From Anodontia alba (lineage: Eukaryota > Mollusca > Bivalvia > Lucinida > Lucinidae), in contig OZ024821.1 in the NCBI GenBank assembly GCA_964016985.1, positions 93,630,571 through 93,694,570 on the forward strand: DNA of 64,000 nucleotides, written 5' to 3'. Each line of letters begins with the position of its first letter. The first letter of the stretch is position 1. A model generated the notes under the pieces. It did no database searches, had not been told where the DNA came from, and saw only the letters and a list, made by a program, of their open reading frames with translations. Of this stretch, positions 42,205-53,954 are shown one piece after another. A program made the position numbers and the translations under genes.

Positions 42205-43539
42205 CTGAATCGCATACGCCGTGTGCAGTGAACAGCGTTTATATTATCTCTCCTGCCAATGCTAAATCCCTATTCAAAATTGGTTTTGGGCATACCATCT
42301 TTATTTTGGAACCCTTAGTGCCCTTGTGGGTGTAAATAATGTCGCATCAAGGAAGCGTGCGTTTTAGTGGACCCATAGTGAATCTTACTTTAGTTACCTC
42401 TGACGTCAGTTTGATGCATATGCATGTTCAGAATTTATTCTGTAATGATTATTCTGTAACTCACTTTTCTATACTCGAAACTCACTTTTCTTACTCGAAA
42501 ATCACTTTTTTAACTCGAAACTCACTTTTCTTACTCGAAACTCACTTTTCTTACATTTTCTTACTCGAACCTCACTTTTCTTACTCGGAACTCGATTTTC
42601 TTACTCGAAACTTATTTTTTTTTTAACTCGAGACTCACGTTTCTTACTCGAAATTTTGGAAAGTATTTTCAACAAGGGAATCTTGCGTGTACAAGTCTGA
42701 GAGAGTATGTAAACTCAGCTGGACACAACGAGAAGGATAAAGATTTTATCCTTTACAGCCCTGCTGAAAGGGTTGCACTACGGGGACCTGCTGACAGTCA
42801 TAGCACCGCTCTTTTCACACAGTAAATTCCACTGGGGGTATATTTGTGCAACAACACAAGCCCAGCACTGCGGGGAGCTGCCCTGCACATTATTCCCGCT
42901 ATCCCCCTCCCATCCTAATGGATGGGTTAGAGGTGGTGGGGGCAGTGGTCACAAATGGCTTGTGCAGTCCGCTAAATAAGTCAGTCTAAATTTATGAACT
43001 TCCCATAGTTCACTTCTGGAGATTACGGCACGGGAATCCGGATACTGGTAAGTTATAACATCAAATTTTAATGCGCCGATTGAAATCATTATTTAAATGT
43101 TTTACATCACGTGAACGAGACCATGCCATGAAGACCCTGACAAACTTAACATCAACTGCATCTTTACGCTGATTTTGCAGTGATCAGACATTTGAATGTG
43201 GGAGAGAGTGCACTGTCCGTTCGGGTGTAAAAGAGACATTTCTGCAGCCACAATAAATTAAAACCAATTAATTAATGGATTACTATGTACAAGATGGAAA
43301 TAATGCTTGCGTTATTTTGACAAGCTGATATGAATCGCATACTACGTGTGCAGTAAACAGCATTTATATTATCTCCCCTGCCAATGAAAAATCCCTATTG
43401 AAATTCGGTTTTGGAAATACCATCTTTATTTGGGAACCCTTACTGCCCTTGTAGGTGTAAACAATGTGACGTGAACACAAATGGCATCAAGGGAGCATGC
43501 GTTTTAGTGGACCCATTGTGAATCTTAGTTCAGTTAACC
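42205..43539 (+). repeat. Direct 190-bp duplication flanking a minisatellite
   Basis: 42205-42393 and 43331-43539 align in the same orientation at roughly 85% (landmarks: AACAGCGTTTATATTATCTC, ACCATCTTTATTTTGGAACC, GCGTTTTAGTGGACCCATAG). The second copy has an extra GACGTGAACACAAATGGC. The 0.9 kb between holds the minisatellite and unassigned DNA. The pair could be LTRs of a small element or an old segmental duplication. Confidence 0.7.
42462..42660 (+). repeat. About 20-bp minisatellite, unit ACTCGAAACTCACTTTTCTT
   Basis: Roughly nine units with small indels. The short word in tandem resembles the arms of the foldback-like elements, but no inverted partner was found. Confidence 0.85.
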
Positions 43540-43681
43540 AATGGATGTTCCATTGTCTCTATGTAAATAAAACTAAAGTTAATTTTGAATAACCAAAAAT
43601 TATACCATAGCTGGACCATGCGATTTTCAGTTTTGAAAATTATCTCATGGTTTATTTATAGAGCTCACAGGTACTTTCACC

Positions 43682-44166
43682 TTAACCTCTTTGGGCTAAT
43701 TTCACAGACGATGACAAATTGATGATATTTTTCCAAAAAAAACAGGTTTTAATTTTCTGGGAAAAATAAGAAAAATATTTCAGTATGTTGTATGTTGAAT
43801 TTTGTACCCAGAGTGCTAAATATCAATTTTCAGCAGACATTTTGAAATACTTTCTTACTTTTCCCAGGAAACAGGATTTGAAATTTCATGCAAATTGTCT
43901 CTAAATGTAAAATTTTCTGGAAAAAATAAACGTATCATTAATATGTTTTCTGCTGAAATTGCTCAAAGAAAGCTAACCATCAATTTTCAGCAGATGGCAT
44001 TTTGAAATATTCTTCTTATTTTTTCTCAGGAAACTGGATTTGACATTTCATGCAAATTGTCTCCAATAGAGACAATTTGCATGAAATGTCAAAGCCTGTT
44101 TGCTGGAAAAAACAAAAGAATCACCAAATATATCGTCTGCTGAAATTGCCCAGAGCGTAGTAAAGG
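43682..44166. mobile_element. Family G MITE region, two or three overlapping copies
   Basis: Starts TTAACCTCTTTGGGCTAATT. Repeated pieces are ATTTTCAGCAGACATTTTGA (43827) and ATTTTCAGCAGATGGCATTT (43983). The hairpin TTGACATTTCATGCAAATTG / CAATTTGCATGAAATGTCAA is near 44060. It ends GTAAAGG immediately before element N. Confidence 0.7.
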
Positions 44167-44612
44167 TAGCCGTTCCATTATTTTTAATAATAAGGAACGG
44201 GACAGACTAAAACGCTGAAACGCTGAAAACTTGCTGAAATCAGCAAGTTGCGGATCAGCAGAAATAGACTAAAACGCTGAAATTGCTGAAATGCTGAATA
44301 TTAGTAATCTTGGGTATATTACTAGCTGCGCCTATGCCACCTTGGTTTGGTTTGTTTGTCTATTTAAATATTTTGTGGATATTTTATGGCCCAGGCCACA
44401 GTATTGTATCTATATGGAGTGCATCAGAATTTGCTGAAATGCTGAATATCAGTTTAAATTGTTCTTGGGCATATTACTAGTCTTGCATATTTCACCTTAC
44501 TTTGTTTGACAATCTTAATATATTTTAATATGTTTGTTGATATTTTATTGCCCAAGCTGCAATATTTTATCCATATTGAACGTTCTTCAGAATAAAAATA
44601 ATGGAACGGCTA
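44167..44612. mobile_element. Element N, MITE with 20-bp inverted ends at TA
   Basis: TAGCCGTTCCATTATTTTTA at 44167-44186 is exactly inverted at 44593-44612. The interior has two diverged direct units sharing GCTGAAATGCTGAATAT, ATATTACTAG and GGATATTTTATGGCCCAGGC. It is inserted at the edge of a family G copy. Confidence 0.75.
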
Positions 44613-45189
44613 GTTAACTATGTTCTTGTTATTTGAACATATGGAACTTCAGATCGTTATACAACACTTGTATTTTTTCCTGATCAAACTTTACGACCAA
44701 CTCAACCGTATTGCATTATTATCGAAATGCCTGTATTGAAATGAAGTAAGCCTGAATAGTACGATGCAGTCTTTTCCCTTTTTGACATTATGGACAGGTT
44801 GTCAATATAGCAGTCATATAGAGCCCTATGCGTAAAGAAACACAGGATATGCTGAACCGCCGAGTCATCTCATTTCTCAGCTTTTATGTTTGCCCAGGTA
44901 TATTCACATTATCTTCATTTTATTCGGACATGCTGCTTACACGGACTTTCCAGAGACAGCTGATGCGACGGAGAACAATGAACGCAGTTAAGTAAGTTGA
45001 CGGAAAGACCTCTCCAGAGTTAAGATTAATCTGTGGTAAGTTGTTCCGAGTAAAGTGCTGACAGAAACCTACAGAATACGGACTGTATAGAGCTGCGTTC
45101 AATGTGCTATGTTGCTGTTATCCAAATATGAAATGCGTTTCATTGCGTTATAAGCCTATGCAATGTAATGCGATTATTTCGGGATAAAA
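44613..45189. other. Unassigned stretch
   Basis: Nothing recognised. Confidence 0.4.
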
Positions 45190-45400
45190 ATGATAATTTT
45201 CCGATAAAAAAAAATATATGTTTCTTATTATTGCTCAGTACATATATTACGGCTACTTGTTAGAACCAGCTCGTAGAAGAGGTTCTAACGAGTTCAAAAG
45301 AATCTATGTTTCAAAGCAGACATAAAAAAATAATGCATATCCCTAAAAAAGCAGGTTTTAACATAAAACTGGGGTTGAGGCGGTGGGGTCTTCATTGCGT
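45190..45400 (+). mobile_element. Family B MITE, decayed copy
   Basis: Hairpin TACTTGTTAGAACCAGCTCG / GAGGTTCTAACGAGTT followed by AATAATGCATATCCCTA and AACATAAAACTGGGGTTGAG. Both ends are eroded (TCTTCATTGCGTAG at the right). Confidence 0.65.
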
Positions 45401-45639
45401 AGAATTGTTAACTTGATGGCTGTCAGATAATATTTGGTAAAGAGAAATGGAAAATATTTTATTCTTAATTTTATTTTGGCAGTGTATTATATAACATTAA
45501 TAGAAATTTAAGAATAAAGAAACCTAACAAAACAACAACACCGAAATGCAAGTAGTATAGGATGGCAATAACATGACATGACAATATCATTACAATCAAG
45601 CATTCATTCATCATAATTGAATAACATAACACCTTGACC

Positions 45640-45765
45640 TTTACCACTCGCTGGGCTAATTCAGCAGACGGCAAATAGGATGAAGGCACTGTGGCCGCCC
45701 ACAGCCACAGTGCCTTTAATCCGATGTTTGATCTTATCCTGTTGTTTTGACCAGTGATAAACTGA
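45640..45765. mobile_element. Family G-like fragment with a different hairpin
   Basis: TTACCACTCGCTGGGCTAAT and TCAGCAGACGGCAAAT are family G. The following hairpin, AAGGCACTGTGGCCGCCCAC / AGCCACAGTGCCTTTA, is not seen in other copies. Confidence 0.5.
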
Positions 45766-45980
45766 TGAGGCACTGTTTATTTTTGTGTTTTAAAAACTGT
45801 TGTTGTCGGAGTTTCAGCTACATAATTATACTTTGATATGCATTAATACCGTTGCTTCAGATATGCTACTTTGATTTTATAAAAATTATTAGGATATGCT
45901 TTATTTTTGCCAGTGTTTTGAGAAAATCACTGATCTACTCTCGATTTCACATCGTGCGCTGTTACTTGTTTCAAGAATAT

Positions 45981-46206
45981 GCACTGCTTGCCATTAAGTA
46001 CCCAGCTAGCATTCTACGTAAATCTACATCGGACCGTCATCGGCCCGTCAGCTACCCTGACGGGCCGATGACGGCCCGATATAGATTTACGTAGAATGCT
46101 GACTGGGTATATGAATTTAAATCAACAATCTGGATCAAGTAATCAAATTGGCTGAAAATTAGAAATGAGAGGGACATCTTAATTCATTCAGCAGGACAAG
46201 GGTTTA
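45981..46206 (+). mobile_element. Family C right half split by element E
   Basis: GCACTGCTTGCCATTAAGTA, then element E, then TATATGAATTTAAATCAACA continuing to TTCAGCAGGACAAGGGTT. Removing E with one TA restores the normal family C order. Confidence 0.8.
46001..46107. mobile_element. Element E, 107-bp hairpin MITE, copy 1, TA target
   Basis: CCCAGCTAGCATTCTACGTA at the left, TACGTAGAATGCTGACTGGG at the right, flanked by TA (45999-46000 and 46108-46109). The arms pair nearly throughout around GCTACCCTG. The same 107-bp length recurs at 54960-55066. Confidence 0.9.
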
Positions 46207-46309
46207 CAAGCAACGTTTTTTTTTTTTTTTTGTAGCTTACACTTTCAGACACATCATGTAGCTTTTACATAAGCCAGGCCATGGGAAAGTCCACCTGAAT
46301 ATTGGATTC

Positions 46310-46500
46310 TTGGCTATCCCAAGAGCGCCCTGCGAAGACTGATCAGGCTGTGCGAATGCAGTCTGATCTGAGTCTTCACTGGGCGCAATGCGCAGTATGA
46401 TCAGTCTTCACTGGTGTATTGCGCACTCTGATCTGAGTATTCGCTGGGCGCGGTGCACAGTCTGATCTGAATCGTCGCAGAGCGCACATGTATTACGGTA
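46310..46500. repeat. Motif L tandem stretch
   Basis: Repeats of CACAGTCTGATCTGAATCGT and GCGCACTCTGATCTGAGTAT type, three or four units with inverted variants. Confidence 0.6.
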
Positions 46501-46645
46501 CATCTCATGATCAGGTTATGGCAGTATTTCATGTTGTCAAAGGCGATATATTCTGTAACCCAAATCAGCGTATTTGACGGGTGGAATAAATGCATGTCAT
46601 TTCTTTACGTTTAATCGGATGAATTAGATTCAAACTTATCTTTGC

Positions 46646-46849
46646 TTAAACCTTGTAATGCTGAAAATATTAAGATGCCACGCCCATTTCTACTTGTCAG
46701 CCAATCAGATTGCTTTAACAAGACTGTTAATATAAAGTCACTTGCTGAATGACAAACAGTGCAGATCCAGATCAGTGGAAACCAACTGATCTGGATCTAC
46801 ACTATTTGCAAAGACAGGGTATATTCGGGTTCAGCAGGACAAGGGTTAA
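46646..46849 (-). mobile_element. Family C MITE, copy 5
   Basis: Reverse orientation, TTAAACCTTGTAATGCTGAA to TTCAGCAGGACAAGGGTTAA. The core is AGATCCAGATCAGTGGAAAC. Confidence 0.8.
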
Positions 46850-47069
46850 AATGATCTCAAGAGTCATGCTGTCAGAAATTATGCGGAACATGGGAAACTG
46901 GCCTTAAGGCAATGTGTAAACAGCTGAGACTCAGCTCAAATGGGCGGATCAAGAACTTCTCTGTACGTCGATAAAGTGTTGAGATTTTGTTAGCGGACAC
47001 TGCATGACCTGGCCAAGACAAGGTGAAGACGCACACAAATCCGAACATTCCTAACCCGCATAAGGCCCT

Positions 47070-47849
47070 TTTAGCTCATCTAAGCTATGCTCAGGATTAG
47101 CTATAGTGAACACTTTTTGTCCGTCGTCCGTCCGTCCGTGCGTCCGTCTGTTAACACTTTCAAACGACAACTCCTCCAAAGCCATCGAAGCAATTTGTCC
47201 CTTATTTGGTAAGAATGTTGCTTGGGTAGGGGTATTTAAACATAGTTAAAATTATGGTGATCTGTCTCTAATTTGTCCCTTATTTGGTAAGAATGTTGCT
47301 TGGGTAGGGGTATTTAAACATAGCTAAAATTATGGTGATCTGTCTCTTGTTTTGGTTGCCATGACAACAGAAAGCTCCCATGGACTTACTACAGAAAAAT
47401 GGTTAAATTGCATTTTTTTCATAGCCAGTGAAGTGATGTGATTCATATTTGGCTTTTATGATCATCAGATGATTATCTACCCAGTTTATGTGTGCTATGA
47501 CCAGCGGCCAGTTTGTTTAGTTACCATGGCAACATTAAATTAAAAAAAAAATAAAATAAATGACAACTCCTTCAAAACCACCGAAGCAGTATGACTCTTA
47601 TTTAATACATATGTTGCTTGGGTAAGGGCAATGTAAAATAGCTAAAATTGTTATGCTCTGCCTCTTAGTTCGTTGCCGTGGCAACATAAAGCTCCCATAG
47701 ACTTTTAATGGAGAAAATGGTTAAATTGCATTTTCTCCATAACCAGTGAAGTGATGTGAATCATATTTGGCAGTTATAATCATTTAATGATTGTCTACCC
47801 ACTTTATGTGTTTGACGACCAGCGACCACTTTGTTTGGTTTCCAAGGCA

Positions 47850-47913
<64 letters not shown>

Positions 47914-49073
47914 GACAGCTTCTTGAAAACCACTGAAGCAGTATAACTCTAATTTGTTCCAAATGTTGCTTGGGTAAGGGCAATTCAAAAAACCTAAAAT
48001 CATGGTGATCTATCTCTTGGTTTAGTTGCCATGGTAACAGAAATCTCCCATAGACTTATAATGGGAAAATGGTTAAATTGCATTTTCTCCATAACCAGTG
48101 ACGTGATGTGGAAAATAGTTGGCAGTTATTGTCATTGAATGATTGCCTGCCCAGTTTGATGACCAGTTGCCATTTTGTTTGGTTGACATGGCAATATTAA
48201 ATTTGAATAATAAAAAATAAATAAATAAATAAATAAATAAGTAATTGACATCTCCTCCAAAACCACTGAAGCAGTATGACTAATTTGGTACAAATGTAAC
48301 TTGACTAAGGGCAAAATAGCTAAAAGTTTGCCGGTCTGCTTCTTGGTTTGGCTGCCATGGCAACAGAAAGCTCCCATAGATTTATAATGGAAAAATGGTT
48401 AAATTGCATTTTCTCCATAACTAGTGAAGTAATGTGGAAAATATTGGGCAGTTGTGATCATTTGATGATTGTCTACCTATAGTCAGTTTATGTGTTTGAT
48501 GACCAGCGACCATTTTGTTTGGTTGCCATGGCAAAATTTTTCAGGAGGAAATTTGTTAAGCGCCAGCAAGGAAAGAAGACCTTGTTAAGCACCAGCGGGG
48601 ATAAGAAGTCACTTTTAAACACCAGTAGGGGAAGAAGGGAAGAAGAGTCTGTAGAGCTTGTTTTGTGTCTAACCTTGTAAAGAGTCATAGGACGTGTAGC
48701 ATAGGTAGGAGTGGCAATATGCAATTGAAATACCTCTCAATTCTTTACGTATTCAATAAAGATGAGAGTTTGGCAAGTCCCCGTACTAGCGAAGATAGCT
48801 TATAAACAGAATGGTCACCCTCCATCGACTGCCATGCCTGTATACGAATAATAATAATAATAATAATAAAGCCAAGGACTGTTTAAAAGATGATACTTTA
48901 ATTAGCTACAATGACAGAATTGAAAAAAAAAAACAAAAAAAAAAAAACAACAAAAACAAAAAACAAAAAACAAAAACAACAACAACAACAAAAATACATG
49001 TTGCATAACAAATGCATATTTGCAGTGGTTATTTCACTCAGGTGAGCGAGCCGTGGCCCGTGGGCCTCTTGTT
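47070..49073 (+). mobile_element. Element X, copy 3, with roughly 330-bp internal units
   Basis: Starts TTTTAGCTCATCTAAGCTAT, then a CCGTCCGTCCGTGCG patch. It ends TCAGGTGAGCGAGCCGTGGC, then GGGCCTCTTGTT. About four tandem units (47200-48540) share TTGCTTGGGTAAGGGCAAT, GGTTGCCATGGCAACAGAAA, AAATTGCATTTTCTCCATAA and GACCAGCGACCATTTTGTTT. After the last unit, 48540-49000 has different sequence (CAGCAAGGAAAGAAGACC; AATAAAGATGAGAGTTTGGC), possibly an insert. A poly-A/poly-T palindrome is at about 47850-47909. Confidence 0.75.
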
Positions 49074-49094
49074 AAATGCCCGGGGCCTTTATTT

Positions 49095-49400
49095 TCAGCG
49101 ACCATGTTGTTATTTTTCGATGACCGCAAACCTGCAGAAAATTCCAAATGAGTTAATTTTTACATTGGAGTCATCCTGGTGTGAATAATGATGATTTTAT
49201 TTCATTTCATTTTATGATGCTTTCGGAGCGACTGAAAAAAAATATGAACTTTTTGATGACCGCGGTCCTGTAGAAAAATGTCATAATACCGAAATTCACA
49301 CTCTTGCTTATTTTTCATCCATATGAGTTAATTTTTACATTTGAGTCCTCCTGATGTAAAATAATGATGATTTCTTTAATTTTAAACGGCTTTCTGGGTA
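49095..49400. repeat. Two-unit direct repeat, about 150-190 bp
   Basis: Both halves share TTTTTCGATGACCGC, GAGTTAATTTTTACATTGGA and AATAATGATGATTT. Confidence 0.65.
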
Positions 49401-50404
49401 ATAGAGTCGGGAAGATTCCTCGATATTTTACGATGACTATATTCGATAAAAAATACTTAGAAGGGAATAAGAAGTTTGGCAAGCGCTAACGAGCTTTCGG
49501 CTGGTTACTTTGTACAGTCCCTTTCCGCCAAATCGGATGCCGTATTACATGTAATAAATAGATACTGTAGAATATTTACGGTATCGAACGCAGTGAAAAT
49601 CAACAACAATATAAGGCATATTGTATGTTTACATCGCTGGTAATCCTGATTAGGGGAAACACTTTTTATGAGTTAGTCTCATGGTGTTTAAAAATGGCTT
49701 AATTCTGTTAGATATGACACGTAAATGTGACGTCCAAGATCATACTTTATAACACAGCATCCTCGTCGGATTCCTTTAGGCCTTTTCCGATAAAAGGATG
49801 TTTGTTTTACACCTAAGGCATGTTTTGACAGGGCAAACGTTTAATGCTTAGCATGCGGGATTAAAAAATCAGATAGGAAAATATCAGAAAATTTTGAAAA
49901 TGGTTTTGGATGTAGTGGGGATCAGAAGTCTAACTGTTTTTTCCCATAGGCTTCTACTTCAGTTTGTTAAATTCTGACACAATATTCTTTGACTTTTCAA
50001 AGGACTCCAATGAAAGGTTCACCTTAGACTGACAAACTATATCACAAAACATTAGACGTCTATCAGCATGTTTTGGCACTTTTCTGATTTTTCACACTAG
50101 CACACTAGAAAGAACACTGACAAATTTTATTTATGTGCAGTTTGTAAAATGGAATAACACAATATTTGGAGTAAAATTTACACAGTTGTCAACGAGTTCG
50201 CTGGGTTACGATCGTCATGAAGTTGCTGGTTATTACTGTGACTCTTTAACGCAAGGTGCTTTCTGTTTCACCAATACATTCCCTCCCGTAACCCCTGCAT
50301 TTCACCAGTAGCCCCTGCATTTAATCAGGTATATTATATTTTTGACGTCACATGACATCTTTTCATGGACATTAAAATTAGTTACATAGAATTAATCATG
50401 TGGT
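49401..50404. other. Unassigned stretch
   Basis: No repeat or ORF of note. CCCTGCATTTCACCAG / CCCTGCATTTAATCAG at 50300-50330 is a two-copy short repeat. Confidence 0.35.
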
Positions 50405-50925
50405 TACAAGTCCGAGATTAGTTGCATTGGCCTGAGGATGGCTGTATTGGACCTTAGCTGTATTGGCCTGAGGATGGCTGTATTGGACCTTAGTTGCATT
50501 GGCCTGAGGATGGCTGTATTGACTGACCGAGGATCTGTAACAGGGTCAATATGAATACAAGCATGCCATGGCATTTTTATTAATTAAACTTTCAGTTGCA
50601 GTTTTTTTTTTTTTTTGTACATGCAGGCAGGATTTATAACTAAATGACAGGCCCTCTTGAATCTCTCGGTTTTATGCTCTAAATCATTGTAACTTTTAGT
50701 ACTGACCCTCGTATAAAGCCCGGACCAAAAGCATATAAAACCATGTTAAACATTGCAGTTATATAGTACAAGCTGGTTGGCACATATTAGAACAATAACT
50801 ACTACTCAGTTGATTTATAATATATTGTTATTTATCAAGTCCGATGTCGGCTGTATTGGCCCAAGGAAAAAAAAACAACAAAAAAAACTACAGCCAATGC
50901 AGCCGACTTTGGACCTATAACTAGG
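50405..50925. mobile_element. Possible foldback-like element 6, word GGCTGTATTGGCC
   Basis: Left: GTCCGAGATTAGTTGCATTG followed by three tandem copies of GGCCTGAGGATGGCTGTATT. Right: an inverted CAGCCAATGCAGCCGACTTT, plus a forward GATGTCGGCTGTATTGGCCC just before it. Only one inverted word is visible on the right. Confidence 0.45.
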
Positions 50926-51042
50926 TCAGCACTAAATTACTTGATTGATGGCTTAAAAACATCTTGCTTTGCGATGATTATCCCAATACAGAAGACTTCA
51001 CAGTAGCTGTATGAGCAAGTCCATATCGTGCCTTCAATCTTC

Positions 51043-51240
51043 TTAACCCTTGTCCTGCTGAATAAATTAAGATGCCACGCCCACTTCCATTTTTCAGCCA
51101 ATCAGATTACTTGATCCAGATTGTTGATATAAATTCACATACTTAATGGCAAACAGTGCATATCCAGAGCAGTTGGCTTCTTCGGAAGCCAGCTGCTCTG
51201 GATCTACACTGTTTGCAAATGAGGATATATCCGGGTTCAA
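51043..51240 (-). mobile_element. Family C MITE, copy 6, one end eroded
   Basis: TTAACCCTTGTCCTGCTGAA opens it. The right end stops at CCGGGTTCAATTAA without the expected final CAGGACAAGGG. The hairpin core is GAGCAGTTGGCTTCTTCGGA. A family G scrap follows (51240-51310). Confidence 0.75.
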
Positions 51241-51310
51241 TTAAAAATCTATTTTCTGGGAAATATAAGAAAAATATTTCAAAATGTTGTCAGCTAAAAA
51301 TATTACCCAT

Positions 51311-51915
51311 AGTGATAAGCCTTAATTCATTTATTTAGCATCATCACGAGAAACCCTGTCTTCGGAGTTACAACAAGGTAAGAAATTGATCAGTCTACGC
51401 AGCTGCAGAGAAAAACTAGTCTTGAAAAATTGGATACGTTATACCATCTAAGCAGTGAACAGGAAATGAAGGCGCTGATCAGATTATGCGGATGCAACAG
51501 GCTGATCTGCGCCTTTGATGTTTGCAAAAGTATAAAACAGGTTTTCTTATGGCCATGCTCTATTTATTTTTATTGCCTCAGACCCGGATCCTGGGGTGGG
51601 CAAAAGGGTACATGCTCCCCGCCCCCACCCCCACCCCCACTCCCGACATCGCAGAATAATGAACGAGTGCTTTTTTTTTATTTATTTTTTATTTTATTTT
51701 TTACCGTTGGGTGGGTTGGTTGGGGGTGGGTGCATGGAAATTTACCCCCCTCCCCTTACCCCTACCCCCTCCTATCCATATAGTTTTGTGTGGGTCCGTT
51801 GGCTGAAGGGACTGGCAGGTTGTCCAGGATTCTGCAGGGCTAGCCCCGGTAATGATCAAACTAGCCAGAATTATTTTCGCAGCTTAGAACTTGCCTGCAT
51901 AAGGTGGAAGAGTTT
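51311..51915. other. Unassigned stretch with C-rich patches
   Basis: Patches CCCGCCCCCACCCCCACCCC (51618) and GGTTGGGGGTGGGTGC. The frames 51430-51952 are proline-rich products of these. A motif L scrap is at 51390-51520. Confidence 0.4.
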
Positions 51916-51916
51916 A

Positions 51917-52140
51917 GTTGTTTGTTTTTACGGCCCAGTCAACACTATTTAGGTTATTTTTGAGCCGGTCAATTTACATAACCGCACTTCCTGGGCAGGC
52001 TTTATACATATAAGGTTAACCAGTACAGTGCTCATTTTTTCGCCAGAAACTGATAACTGCCCTTCTTGAATTAGTAGTGGAAGGAAGAGAATGACCCCAC
52101 AAAAGAATGTTGCCCAGCAGTTTCGAACCTGCGACCTCCT
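51917..52140 (-). mobile_element. tRNA-derived SINE, copy S5, decayed
   Basis: GTTTTTACGGCCCAGTCAAC, AACTGCCCTTCTTGAATTAG and CCAGCAGTTTCGAACCTGCG match the family in reverse orientation. The head's A box is absent. Confidence 0.75.
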
Positions 52141-53044
52141 GAAATTGACAGAAAAAAAATAAATAAATAAAATCAGCCTGCAAAATTAATGAAAATTGCT
52201 TGAAAATAGCATGGAAATGCACTCTCAGGCAATCCAATTTTAAAAAATTTCCCGGGGGAGGCTCCCTTGCCCCCCCCTTATAAGAGGGGTAATCCCCTCT
52301 CATACTCCCTCCACACCTCGAGGCTTAAGCCGCTCGATTCATGCCTTTGGCAGTCAATGCCACCCCCCCCCCACCCCGCCCCCGTCTTCAGACCTTCTGG
52401 GTCCAGCCCTGAGGTAAATATATGTAGTAAGGGTGTCAATATTTACGGTATCCCAAATTTCTCTACAGTTTCCCATGAAATTGAAATTTTAGGTCAAAGC
52501 GGGTTTCGACTGAATCCCTGTACCACCTATGAGTCCGCCCCTGTTTATTTCGAGCTATGATAATGCCCTAAGGACACGTTGCATGAAACTATTGTTGAAG
52601 TCAGATGAATGTACGCGCAATGCATTGTTGTCTTGTGCGATTAAATTTTTAAATCAACCAATCGGAATGAGGATTTGTGAGTACAATAACTCTGACTTGG
52701 CACCATTTTGTCTCGTTTGCGGTTTTGTTGGATGAAATCGGAATATTTGGTGAGTTTATTAGTTTTATAAAATAGTGCTGAAACATATATTTTTTGCGGT
52801 TTCATTAGAATGTGGCTACCTGTGGGGAAAGGTCAAATACGGCCGACTGCACAGAAGGAAAAAAGACAGAAAAATAAGAAAGAATCCTCTTTCTTTGTTT
52901 CTGTGTTACGCTAGGAATTATCAGGTATCTATATACTTTTATAGTTTGTGTAATTTAAAATTGAAATCGCATTCTTTGATATTTTAAAACCGGACTGCGT
53001 ATTGGAAAGAATATATTTTCTCCTAAACCGATCATTTGTTTTCA
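52141..53044. other. Unassigned stretch
   Basis: A C-rich patch CCACCCCCCCCCCACCCCGC is near 52362. No gene recognised. Confidence 0.35.
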
Positions 53045-53252
53045 CCCATTTTAGACTGAACAGACTCTCACACGCTACATATATATATTGGAAGAGGTCA
53101 TTTCAAGTTTAGGTATGGCGGCATATATAAACTAGATGTTCCTAGAAATTGCTAATCGATTTGCAAACAATAGAGATCCTGATCAGATGTCTGATCTGGT
53201 CTGCACTGATTGCCAATTACCCTTTCGTGGGTTTCCAGACTAAAGCGGGTTA
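53045..53252. mobile_element. Family F MITE, copy 2, decayed
   Basis: CCCATTTTAGACTGAACAGA at the left and AAAGCGGGTTA at the right match copy 1 (1503). The inner arm is TTTGCAAACAATAGAGATCC / GATCTGGTCTGCACTGATTG with a shorter stem. Confidence 0.65.
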
Positions 53253-53297
53253 TTCCTCAACACAGTTTGTTATATACATAACCAGTATTTCAACCTT

Positions 53298-53480
53298 GTC
53301 CTTCCGCTGATTCAAGAAGGACAGTTGTCATGCAGTTTCTTGCGAAAGAATGTGCACAATTCTGGTTAACCGCTTAGAGGACTAAGCCTGCTCAGTAAAC
53401 GTGTGGTTAGGTAAACTGACCGCGCTCGACAAGATCCCATCGGTTTGACTGGGCCGTAAAACCTCAACACAAACAAACAA
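53298..53480 (+). mobile_element. tRNA-derived SINE, copy S6, 5'-truncated
   Basis: Starts at CTTCCGCTGATTCAAGAAGG in the middle of the body and ends with CCTCAACACAAACAAACAA. Confidence 0.8.
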
Positions 53481-53589
53481 TTTCAATCTTATCAGGGACT
53501 GCTTCGGAGGCGATTAGGGACTCGGTCGAGCTCCCACACATTTGAGTCTAAATTTCATTTTCATGGAAAAATGGATATATCTATGTTAA

Positions 53590-53775
53590 AGTTTAAATAC
53601 CATATTTACCAAAAATTTAGCACACCTTACACTTTACCTTTTACATCTAAAATCTCAAGAAGTCCATTTTACTGTTTGAAATGTTCTGAAATTGCAAGGT
53701 ACAGGACAATATAGACATTGATCAGCGGCGTCTGATCTGGGTCAACATAATTTGCTCAGCGTTCGCTGCTGAATG
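53590..53775. repeat. Family D fragment
   Basis: CACCTTACACTTTACCTTTT, CTCAAGAAGTCCATTTTACT and the decayed core GACAATATAGACATTGATCA / TGATCTGGGTCAACATAATT. Confidence 0.55.
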
Positions 53776-53954
53776 ATTAGAGTAAATACATGTACGGTAG
53801 TCTGATCAAATCTAACCCCTCTAAAATGTTGAACAGCATATTTAGTAATCCCGTGTCCATCCCGGTTTATTTAGCTTCGACTTTGGCAATAATTTATGTT
53901 GAATGGGAATACAACTTTGTTCAGTGTACACCATTGCTTTTTATTAAATTTAAA

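Noticed and set aside
42462..42660. CRISPR-like array
   Set aside because: Units are directly adjacent without unique spacers, and the sequence is eukaryotic. It is a minisatellite.
48540..48800. Solo LTR of a retrovirus-like element
   Set aside because: AATAAA and a possible start were seen, but no TG...CA ends, target duplication or second copy could be shown.
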